This document shows positions 47,701 to 56,130 of a DNA stretch of 64,000 nt, one piece after another (the first letter of the stretch is position 1; each line of letters begins with the position of its first letter). Under the pieces are notes generated by a model that saw nothing but the letters and a program-made list of their open reading frames with translations, was not told where the DNA came from and ran no database searches. The stretch is from Theristus sp. LFF4_11 (Eukaryota; Nematoda; Chromadorea; Monhysterida; Xyalidae). A program made the translations under genes and the position numbers. Location of the stretch: contig JASANC010003281.1 in the NCBI GenBank assembly GCA_030248135.1, forward strand, positions 1-64,000, in the 5' to 3' direction.

Positions 47701-50700
47701 CCAGCGCGATAGTATCCATGGTGTAACATCCTCTGATGTCTCGGCGGTACTTATATAACACTTGTATTCAGCACTTTTTTATTTTTCAGACACGAAAGTC
47801 AGACACTAAAGTTTTAAAAAACCAACGAGCTAAACGTTCTTCCAAATTGCAGATAAAACAGAAAATATTTAAGCGCACGTTACACAAAAAAACGTTGTAC
47901 AACAGCACAAAAATATTCCGCGCATGAAGCCACGACAAAACAAAACAGACAACAAACAGAAACATTACTCACGGACTGTATAACAACTCTGTGCGTGACA
48001 TCTGACAAGACTAACGTTCGCGATGAACGTCTGGCAAACTGGAAGCGGGCAATCTGGGCACAAAAAAATAAACACATATATTGAATTTGTTCATCATTGT
48101 TGGTTTATTAAAATGAAACGCACGCATCGCGTCACCGACACCACAATTGCCAACTTCGTTCTCACGTTCAAAACCACCTTCACGACTATACTGTCCAAGA
48201 GCAAGCTACCGCGCAGTGGCACTGGCCCGTATTTTTAAGCTTCTAATCCAATGGTCGCGGGTTCGACTCCCGCATGCGATGCCAGATTTTGTTGATGAAC
48301 AATTGACTGCTTCCTCTTTTGCTATTTTTGACGACGTTTTCATCACAGTTGTCGTTTATTTTCATTTGAAAGTGGAAAAAGGTACATCAATATTATTATG
48401 TGGCGGAATTCTGGTTGCGGAGCAAGAAAATATGCTTTTTGTTATTTTATACTTTACACTGCTAGTCTTAGCTGTTTATTTTATTCGATACATAAACGCA
48501 CGTGGGGAAGGAACAACACAGAAAAACGGCACAACAAAAAATCCACATTCAACTGACATTTTCTTTTTTAAACCTAACCGTAGACAAAACAAAAATCGTC
48601 AAGAATTCCTGATAAAGAGCATCAAAAACCAGAGCAACAGGATTTTACAAGATACAAAAAAAATGTAAATATTAGAAAAACACATTTCACATTTTTGCTG
48701 TAACAAGTATGCCACGGCAAACATCCAGATATAACATCCTTTGTCTATGGTGGCGGCAATCTGGCTATCTGGGTACAAAAATACATACAAAATGTTTTTT
48801 TCATGTCTTATCCCCCCCCCCAACTGTTTCCAGAAAAAAACCCGAACGTACCAAACTCCGGTGACTTCGGTATAGGCAGGTGAGCGTCCCGTGAACTAAA
48901 AGCCCTCACCACGCGAGGGGGCACCTTTTGGTTGAAACCATTTTTACCTCGTATGGCTGTGTCGTAGCGCGCTAGATTCTTTTCGGTGCGTTTTCGGCGA
49001 GATCGAGCCCCGCCGAGGGGGGGTGCACAGGTGCTCAATGACATAGAAAACTCGCTGGGCGACTCGACGGCATTCTTGTGCGGTTTATAAAAATTAGATC
49101 TGGGGCCTAAAAACGTTGCCTAAACGGGCATTCATGAAACAGTATTTAGTGGCCGCGTAGCTATATTTTAACACGTAGCTATGCGTCACTAAATACTGAT
49201 TCATGAATGCCGCTTAATTGTTTTTTTAATATTCGTTCGTTCGTTCTGCAGGCCGCGTGTGCGAGTCGCCCGTCAGCATGGGTCAATCGTGCGGTGTTTC
49301 ACCGGCCACCCGGTACTACTTTGACGTTGGCGTGAAACTGTGTCGTCGGTTCACGTATCGCGGCTGCGCGGGCAATGACAACAACTTTCGAGACAAGGGC
49401 GAATGTCTGCGATATTGCGCGTCTACCGGTGAAGTTGACGATTGTGTTGCACATGTTTTGTATTTGTTTTGTATTTGAGACTTTGTTTCGTATTTGAGAC
49501 TTTGTTTTGCATTTGAGACTTTGTTTTGCATTGCGTTCTCTTGAAAACCCACCAGTGAGAGAACAACTGTCATCAACAAATTGATTCAAGCAACCGGTTT
49601 GCTTTTGGATTTTTTTGATGAAGTCCATAGTCTTTTGAGACGACACTGAGCTATGATATAACACAGTAATGTTACACAGTCACAAACAAACACACAGGCA
49701 GGCGCACACACAATATGTGTACAATGCGCACTGCCGCGCAGCCATTGTTCATGTGCTCATAGTTTCTGTTTTCGATTTTATGACTCATCCTCTTTGATTT
49801 TAGTTGGTTTTAATTTTATTTTGATTTCCAGTCACTTGCCTGGTTGGTGAGCCGTTACCAGATGGCGTGCCAAATCGATTGCGAGCTTGCTACGAAGACA
49901 AACACTGCCCACAGAACTACACGTGCACCGACAGGGAAGGCCCCCGGAAGGTCTGTTGTCCGAGCAAAGGTGCGTTGAAGAAACATGGTTTCGAAAAAAA
50001 CGTTTTTTTTTGTTTTTGTGTTCCTACGAATTTAGTTATGGTGTGGAATCTGTGCACAAAAAACAGTTGCGACACAAATGCAGAATAACAGAAAAATTTC
50101 CATGTTATTCCGCTCGTGGTTTTTACGGATGTCACGTACAAAGCACTCTAGCTGAATTGATACTGCTCTACGACCAATCAGCTTAGCCGCTTGATTCAAA
50201 ACAGCTGGCTCTGATAGAAATTTTTTTTCTCATACCTCCATCGAGAGCATTCCTGAAAATGTTCACATTTTCCTCCTTCCCACGCAGACTCCGTGTGCGT
50301 CCAGTCGAAAGAGCGTGGCGGCCAGTGTCAAGCTCAGCCGGCAGTGGATCGGTGGCATTTCGACCTCAGCAGCGGCCGATGCACGATGTTCCATTATCTC
50401 GGCTGTGGCGGCAATTTGAACAATTTTCTCACCGTGGAGCACTGCAGTGATTTCTGTATTGGTCGGTTGGTTCGGGCACTCAACACGGCACTTTGAATTT
50501 TGATTCAAAATCATAGTTTCTTATACGGTATTTTACATGATTCAAATCAAACCTTTGTAATTTACTTGCAGCCAAACAGTATTCAGTGATGTCACAAATG
50601 TCGCACTGCACTGTCATTAGCACACAGGCACACTAAAGCGGCATTCATGAAACCGTATTTTGCGACGCGTAGCTGTGTTAAAACTACGCGGTCACTAAAT

Positions 50701-53700
50701 ACTGCTTCATGAATGCACCATAACAAAATGTTACAGCAGCGCGCGTCGCGTCGCATGTGTGTGTGTGCGTGTGTGTGCCTGTGTGTTTGTGTCTGTGTGT
50801 TTCTGCCGTGTGCGCGAGCATTACTGCGTTCATAACCGAGTGCACTGTATTTCGATCAGCACTTTTTTCGCAGGCTCATGCGGCCGCGGCAGCCAGGCGC
50901 ACATCAACAGTTTCACGAAGCAGCCGCAGCTATGCGACGTGACCTCGACTGCGAACGCTTGTCCAGTCGGCTATGAATGCATGAAAGTCGGTCGAGAAGG
51001 GTACCAGTGATTTGAAACTTGTCGCTTCGACAGTGAACTTTGAAACTGAAAAATGGCAAAACGACAATTAATTGCACATGTAACCCGAACATGTATCACT
51101 TGTTGAGTGAAAGTTGTTGAACGGAAAACAACTTTGTTGAGTGTTCTGTTCAGATTTTTTTATTGTGAGAAAAGTGTGCACAGGATGATTGTGGTTATTG
51201 AATCATCAGTTCAGAAACTTCGATAATAAAAGAAATCACTGAACAAACAAACTGTTATGTAACCGTATTGCCTTGTTTCCTGATTTTTTATAAAGAAAAA
51301 ATGTTTCATTGTCATTTGCACTTCCTTTCCTGCCAGGTCTCCGTCCGTGCGGCCGTCTGTTGCAGCGCGGGCGCGAGATGTCCGAATCCGGAGTCGTTGA
51401 CGTTCAACGACGCCACTGCTTCTGATGGTCGAACAGATCCAAGGCTGGTCGGCCTTGAAACGCCGATTCGCTGCGTGCCGGAGCGCAACCATTCGTGTCC
51501 GGATCAATTCGCTTGTGTACAAGCGCCGAACAAAGTGCGCGCGGAGGCTTCTTGTGGTGACATTTTGTAGTTTCACTGGCTGGACACTCGGAAAAAACGC
51601 GCCAACACGGTTGCTTTGTAAACAGACCCTTTTTATCATTAAATGGCTTCTGGCCTATAGAAAACCGAAATGGCCAGAAAATAGCTACAGTCAGGTCATA
51701 ATGAAAGTTTTTTCGGCGATTTTTCTGGTTCCTCTGATAGTTCGCTGAAGAGCAGACTAAAAAATGAACATAAAAATGGTCAAACGCCACACTCGAAAAT
51801 CACAGTTTCTTTCCGGAATTCATCTGCTGTACGGCACCAATCGAGTGTCCAACGGGCATGAAAACACTCAGGGACATGGGCATCACAATGAATGAACCGC
51901 ATCTGTGCACTCCTGGGGTGCCTGGTGAGCCGGGTTTTTTCCACTGATTTTCACCGGTTGCACTGATTGGCTGTTTCTGTTGTTTGCTACTGCGACCAAT
52001 CGGTGCAATCATGTCACGCTGCATAAATAAGTCACAGTCTGAAGATAGTGCACTTGATTTATACCACAGTAATGTTTCACAGTCACAAACAAACACACAG
52101 GCACCACGCAGAAAGTAATTCATCAGCGTCCAGCGAGAAAGGTTATTCCGTTCAACACGGAAGCAGCTTGATTCCAGCGGGATCCGTTTGTTTAAAATTC
52201 CTCTGCGCGGTTTTGCTGCCGAAACATCTGCATTGTTATTTTACTGCGTGACACACATATCAATTCGATATTACAGGATCCCGTGTATTTACATAAACTG
52301 TGCAACATTACTTTTTTGCAACAACAACAACCGTTTTCTGCAACCGGAATGAAACTGCTTCAGACCTCGTGGCCTGGTGGTAGTGCGTTAGATTATTGTC
52401 TGTGCGCTCGGGGGATCGAGCCCCGCCGAGGGGTGTACAGGCACTTAATGACAGAGACAACTCGATGGGCGCCCTACTCAATGGCGTTCTATATATATAC
52501 GCTTCTGTTAGCCCTGGCTAAAAACATCGCCTAAAATCCCAACAACAACAATAAGACCGGGACTTCACAAAAACAACAATCATTATTGCTCCACCAAATC
52601 TGTCCGCGCGCATCTCTAGGCACCTGCCCCTCGGAGTACGTCTGCACACGCGCCCGTCAGTACGATGAGATACAGCAGCACGTTTGCTGTCGCCCCGATC
52701 AGTTGTGTCTGATGCCCTACATCGATCCGGCCTTCTTAGAGCCGCGGCCCTGTTCGCCCGGCCAAAACGAATGTCCACGGTACCGTTTTTTTATTATTTT
52801 TGTTTTCGGGAGTAGAATACTGAATTTGTTGTCACATTTTAAAGCAATCATTGGTGCTGGTGGGTTGAAGAAGTATTTTGTTCTGCTCATAAAAGTTTGT
52901 AAAAATAGCATATTGTCCAGAACACCAACTGCGTCATGAACAATCATTGGGAAATCTACCATAATAGGAATACTTTCTGAAATGTGATGCCTGAAATGGT
53001 TATACCGTTTTTTACTGGTGTTTGAGCTTGCCGAATGCCGAATGAAGTCGTGTTTGCGCGCAGCAGACCGCTGCGGTGGTCGTGTATTGTGGATCTATTC
53101 AAATGTGTCCGGACTAAAATGACGTCATTTGCTTTAAAAACGCCCGTTTGTCAAAGTACAGACACTAAAATGTCAGTTTGATGTGACTGATTCGACATTC
53201 ACCATTTGTTTACCGGAAGAAATCGGCTTAACGGAAAGTCTGGGGTGCTGTGAACGAACGGCAAGCGCATGTTTAGCGGCACATGACGTCATTTCAGTGG
53301 GACAGGTTTAAAAAAATAGGTCATACCATATAAAGAGCTAATTTTTAAAATTTCAGCGACACCCTGTGCCTGCCGCTGCCAGACACGAGCTCGCCGCCGC
53401 AACCGCGGTTACCCACCAATCACCAGCCGTTCTACTGTTGTCATAACGTTCGCCACCAGGTGTGCGTCGATGGTACCCCACCATACATGGATCCGGCCTC
53501 TCGCACGCCGCGTCCCTGTGTGCCGTACAATCCGGACGCCTGTCCGCAGTCGTTCTCGTGTCAGCGGTTCAAGGTTGAGGTTTTCTGTGTTTTTCACTCG
53601 GTTGTTTTGTGCCGGTGTGTTTTTTGTTTTGTGACTGTTCAAACATTCACTGCGTTTATGAGCGGGGAGTAGTGTTGGTGTAGCGTTTTCGGCCATTTTT

Positions 53701-54555
53701 TGGTATGTGGTGGGGTTGTTGTTGTTTGTTGCCCCCTTTTTATCCTTACCCAACGCCCTTGGGGAAAGGCAGTGTCGCAATTTTTTTTATTGTTGTCCAC
53801 CACATGGGCTGCGACGTTGGAGCAGTTTTTCTGCGAGGTGGGCGTTGGGCAAGCTGCGCTGGTATGCATGGGCGCGATGTCATTAAGCTCCTCGCCACCG
53901 GAACAGCAATCTTGTGAATCAAGAAAGCCGACGTTTATGCTGCCGAACCATTAAGCCCCACGTAACCCGGGGCAGCCGAGTGGTCACGAGCGGATTCGAA
54001 CCCGGGTCTTCCGATTGAAAGTCCCAAGTGCTATCCACTCAGCCACTCAGCCGGCTGGTGGGGGCGCACGGACACCGCCGAGTTGTGTGTATAGGCACTT
54101 AATGGCAGAGAGAAAACTCGATGGGCACCCCACTAGACAGCGTTCTGCGTACGCTTTTCTGGGTTAGCCCTGGCTAAAATACCTCGCCTCAAATCCCCAA
54201 CAACAACAACCCTTGGCGGACCGGACACCAGTTCGGCGCTTCTTTTTTTCAGCGTGGTTCTCCATTCCAGGACGGCACATACGGCTGCTGCGAGCGACGG
54301 GACGCACATGCTCGGTTGCGAAAGCCGTGCCTGATGGCGCGTCTGAATCGCACCGATTGGAGGCCGCTGCGATGCGATGATTGGCTGGACGATCGCTGTC
54401 CGAAGCACAGTTTCTGCCGACTAAGCACGGATTCAAAGTTTTATTGCTGCGATGATATCGAGCTGAGGAACGTTGAGCCGGACAAGAAGGTGACGCCAAA
54501 TGGTAGTAATTTGCCAATGATTCAAGAAGTGCATGATTTGACGAATGGTGACTGA
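41752..54555 (+). CDS. Secreted Kunitz plus lustrin cysteine-rich protein
   Basis: Exons: 41752-41934 (Kunitz), 42289-42432 (lustrin), 49252-49428 (Kunitz), 49832-49969 (lustrin), 50288-50461 (Kunitz), 50874-about 51008 (lustrin), 51337-about 51539, 51806-51924, 52620-52779, 53357-53573 and 54253-54555 (lustrin-type; TGA at 54553-54555). The three Kunitz domains keep all six cysteines and the FHGCGGNGNRF, YRGCAGNDNNF or YLGCGGNLNNF block; the presumed P1 residues (T, G, Q) are not typical Lys/Arg. Lustrin modules show CP..YEC and paired CC. Exons through the third Kunitz domain are phase 1-1. Nematodes have many such proteins, thought to act in cuticle or extracellular matrix. The 5' signal exon was not found. 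Junctions around 51008/51337 and 51539/51806 do not fit a canonical GT in frame. Introns hold SINEs, MITEs and retrotransposon debris. Confidence 0.9.
43000..43352 (-). mobile_element. Solo LTR-like fragment
   Basis: On the minus strand it begins TGTAATAACGCAGTTCTTG, then GTTCACGCACGCTG, an ATTAATTAAT-rich part, and TACAGTAACCCAAGCTTATCAG. The same order occurs at the LTR start downstream of the integrase fragment (46378 leftwards: TGTAACAAAGCAG, GTTCACGCACACGG, TTACAGTAATCGCG, GGCTTATCAG). Inner boundary not defined. Confidence 0.5.
43684..43945. mobile_element. TA-type MITE, family 3 (CCGTAAAGTCTTGCATATAAGG)
   Basis: Perfect inverted ends CCGTAAAGTCTTGCATATAAGG and CCTTATATGCAAGACTTTACGG, flanked by TA (43682-43683, 43946-43947). 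The interior has GGGCCTTATAAACGGGG and opposed CTTATAAGTGGGAGG repeats. A second copy lies at 58612. Intron of the Kunitz/lustrin gene. Confidence 0.9.
44100..45266. other. Intronic stretch without recognised content
   Basis: Part of the 6.8-kb intron of the Kunitz/lustrin gene. AT-rich, with no conserved frame or repeat that I can match. Beyond it, a minus frame at about 45402-45611 is open but not recognisable. Confidence 0.4.
45268..45357 (+). repeat. 29-bp tandem repeat, three units
   Basis: GTGGTACATTAGATGGTGTG plus TTTGCGA(G/A)T is repeated three times, the last unit diverging into GAGACTGTCCCATGCGAGACTG, itself a short repeat. Confidence 0.85.
45624..46083 (+). mobile_element. TA-type MITE, family 1
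   Basis: Flanked by TA (45622-45623, 46084-46085), left end CCGTGTTACC, right end AATACGG. It lies in the large intron of the Kunitz/lustrin gene, next to retrotransposon debris. Core as in the other copies. Confidence 0.87.
46090..46378 (-). mobile_element. LTR start downstream of integrase fragment
   Basis: On the minus strand a purine run GGGGAGGGG is followed by TGTAACAAAGCAG, the usual arrangement of polypurine tract and LTR start after pol. It shares blocks with the solo LTR-like sequence at 43000-43352. It is cut at the inner side by the MITE ending at 46083. Confidence 0.5.
46374..47160 (-). pseudogene. Ty3/gypsy-type integrase fragment
   Basis: Minus strand. A piece at about 46930-47160 contains the catalytic-Glu block RPQCNGAAERQVKTW and then TPFKLVYGYRP, typical of the end of a retroelement integrase core. 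After a C-run and a frame change near 46880, a second piece (46868-46374) has FQAGDTVYLR and KLAPKWKGPYTIV, the GPY/F module of Ty3/gypsy integrases, and ends at a TAA just before the purine run. The D,D part of the core, reverse transcriptase, RNase H and gag are not recognisable. A truncated, frame-broken remnant in a host intron. Confidence 0.75.
47161..48209. other. Unassigned intronic stretch
   Basis: A minus frame of 112 codons (47094-47432) overlaps the integrase remnant in another frame. It reads plausibly (GTRLTRTKIICVAKQVMSSE) but matches nothing I know. The remainder is AT-rich with no recognised feature. Confidence 0.3.
48210..48284 (+). tRNA. tRNA-Arg(UCU)-like pseudogene or SINE head
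   Basis: It has a good T arm (GCGGG-TTCGACT-CCCGC, with an internal B box GGTTCGACTCC) and the 3' half of an anticodon arm CTTCTAATCCAA with UCU in the loop position. A D-arm-like GCGCAGTGGCACTGG lies upstream. The 5' side of the anticodon stem (TTTTTAAG) does not pair and the acceptor ends do not match. It is therefore probably dead, or a fragment of a tRNA-derived SINE. Confidence 0.4.
49003..49120 (+). mobile_element. tRNA-derived SINE, degraded
   Basis: Shares GATCGAGCCCCGCCGAGG, CTCAATGACA, ACTCGCTGGGCG and the GGCATTCT segment with the SINEs at 52365 and 57171. The A-box side and the CAA tail are lost. 130 bp upstream of the second Kunitz exon. Confidence 0.65.
49128..49213. mobile_element. 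GCATTCATGAA hairpin, copy 2
   Basis: GGCATTCATGAAACAGTATTTAGTG pairs with CACTAAATACTGATTCATGAATGCC, with a second inner stem CGTAGCTAT/ATAGCTACG-like. It lies 39 bp upstream of the second Kunitz exon. Confidence 0.85.
50638..50717. mobile_element. GCATTCATGAA hairpin, copy 3
   Basis: GGCATTCATGAAACCGTATTTTG and CACTAAATACTGCTTCATGAATGC flank CGCGTAGCTGTGTTAAAACTACGCG. Intron of the Kunitz/lustrin gene. Confidence 0.82.
52365..52556 (+). mobile_element. tRNA-derived SINE with CAA tail
   Basis: The head CTCGTGGCCTGGTGGTAGTG (A-box side) and GGGGATCGAGCCCCG (B-box side) are followed by a unique body and a (CAA)n tail. The best-preserved copies are this one and 57171-57354. It ends about 63 bp before the exon at 52620. 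Confidence 0.85.
53090..53325. mobile_element. Foldback element with TGACGTCA palindromes, copy 2
   Basis: Reverse orientation of 5830-6046: GTGTCCGGACTAAAATGACGTCATTTGC at the left and ATGACGTCATTTCAGTGGGACA at the right. It ends about 30 bp before the splice acceptor of exon 53357-53573. Confidence 0.75.
53976..54212 (+). mobile_element. SINE with opposed tRNA-like segment
   Basis: The right half (from about 54085) matches the common SINE body and ends in (CAA)n. The left half contains GGATTCGAACCC, which read on the minus strand is a perfect B box (GGTTCGAATCC). Upstream on that strand are GGCTGAGTGGATAGCACTT (A-box-like) and an anticodon-arm-like GGGACTTTCAATC. It thus seems to be a composite of two tRNA-related units head to head. 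40 bp upstream of exon 54253. Confidence 0.7.
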
Positions 54556-56130
54556 GTGGTTCATTGTAGTTTATGGAACTGAAGTAAAAAAGTGAATCCA
54601 AAGAAATATACGGCTTTATCGATACGGTTTATCAGATCATAGAACCTGTCAAATGCAAAAATTACGTCTCGTCTCGTTTTTGGAAGTGTTTGAAACAGAC
54701 CTTGAAATTATTGATCCTTTTAGCGTTTTTTTTTGAATTCGACAATTTTTTCGTGTGCGTTTGACGGAAACATTTTGCATTCATTAATAATTTATTCACT
54801 GATCGTTAAAAATGGAAGCACACCAAACGTACGATTAATATGCACAAGAAAGGCGTAATACAATTCGGTAAAATGCAACGTCGTTAAAAGTGAAAATGTC
54901 GTGTTTAAAAAACATGAAAAAAGATGGCAATTTTGAATGTTATTCCGTCAAAAGAGGCGACAAAACGCAGCCGGAAAATTGGCGAATGTCAGAAGTGCAA
55001 AAGTGAAAACAGCAGCACAATTTGAAATAGCTAAAACAAAAAAAGTAAGGAATAAGAAAGAATTTTTAAAAACAAATTCAACGAAAGATTGAAGCATCAA
55101 CAAAGCTGTAAACGTTGATTGATTGTTTGCGGTAAAGGTAAAGGTAAAACAGTTAAAAATCGTTGACGCAGTAGAGCACGCCTTCACGCAGCGCTTCTTG
55201 TTTGAAAAGTTTTAGCAAAAACTACAGTAAGAAAAGTGTCTTCGACTGCACATTCATTACCACTCATTTTCATCTTGCATGGAAGCGCACAACAATTTTT
55301 GTTCACAACGAAACCAGAAAAAAGAACTATACCAATTGTAATCACTGAAATAAACATTTTTGTCCACACCAGTATCAGCCGGGTTTCAGAATCGACTACA
55401 ATAAAAACAAAACAAAAAAAACAATATCGCAACACAATCGCGCATCATACACACAACCAGAACAGGAAACAATGGTATTCACAACAAAAGTGAAACAATA
55501 GAACGAAATGGAATATGATTACTGTAGTGGAGTCGGCTTATTAGTCTCTGTCAGACTGTCAGATTCTGACAACCCGACTACACACACAATGTTTCCATAG
55601 AACTTTCAAAGCGCACTTTATTAATTTTTCAACAAAAAAAAACAAAACAAAAAAACTGTACAACAGTTGGCAGGACTTTTGCAAGAAACTGGAACAAAAA
55701 CTGAAAGTACACAATGATGAAAAAATAATAATACTGAAAAAATCGAATTTTTAAAAATGATAAAATGAAAAATGCTTCACATTGAAGCGCACCGCAGGGT
55801 TGGTATATCAGGAGCAAAAACAACTGAAAAAAAACATTAATTGATAAAAAGGGCACTTTGTTTCACAGTAATACACAAGGCGCAGATTATCTTTTAACCA
55901 AACTTAAGCACTTCGTAGTTATAAAGGCAGTGATTGTGGACACTTAATCATGAAACAACTCGCAATAATAACCGTGTGTGACAAGACGGGTGAATCTACT
56001 CAACTAAAATCAATCAGGAAGTGGAGTGTTTGTTCGGTAATTTTCTTAGTTTCTCCGTTGCATAGCAGATTGTTTACTTTCCAGACACTAATTTTCTACA
56101 ATATCAATCAATCTTTTTGTTTTCGTTTCG
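54556..56130. other. Convergent 3' spacer, no gene
   Basis: Between the stop codons of the Kunitz/lustrin gene and the MUA-3/MUP-4-like gene, which converge. Very AT-rich with many A and T runs, consistent with 3' UTRs of both. No recognisable frame. Confidence 0.5.

Noticed and set aside
53976..54060. Functional tRNA gene on the minus strand
   Set aside because: The B box is perfect, but the T stem and acceptor ends do not pair well, and the segment is joined to a SINE body.
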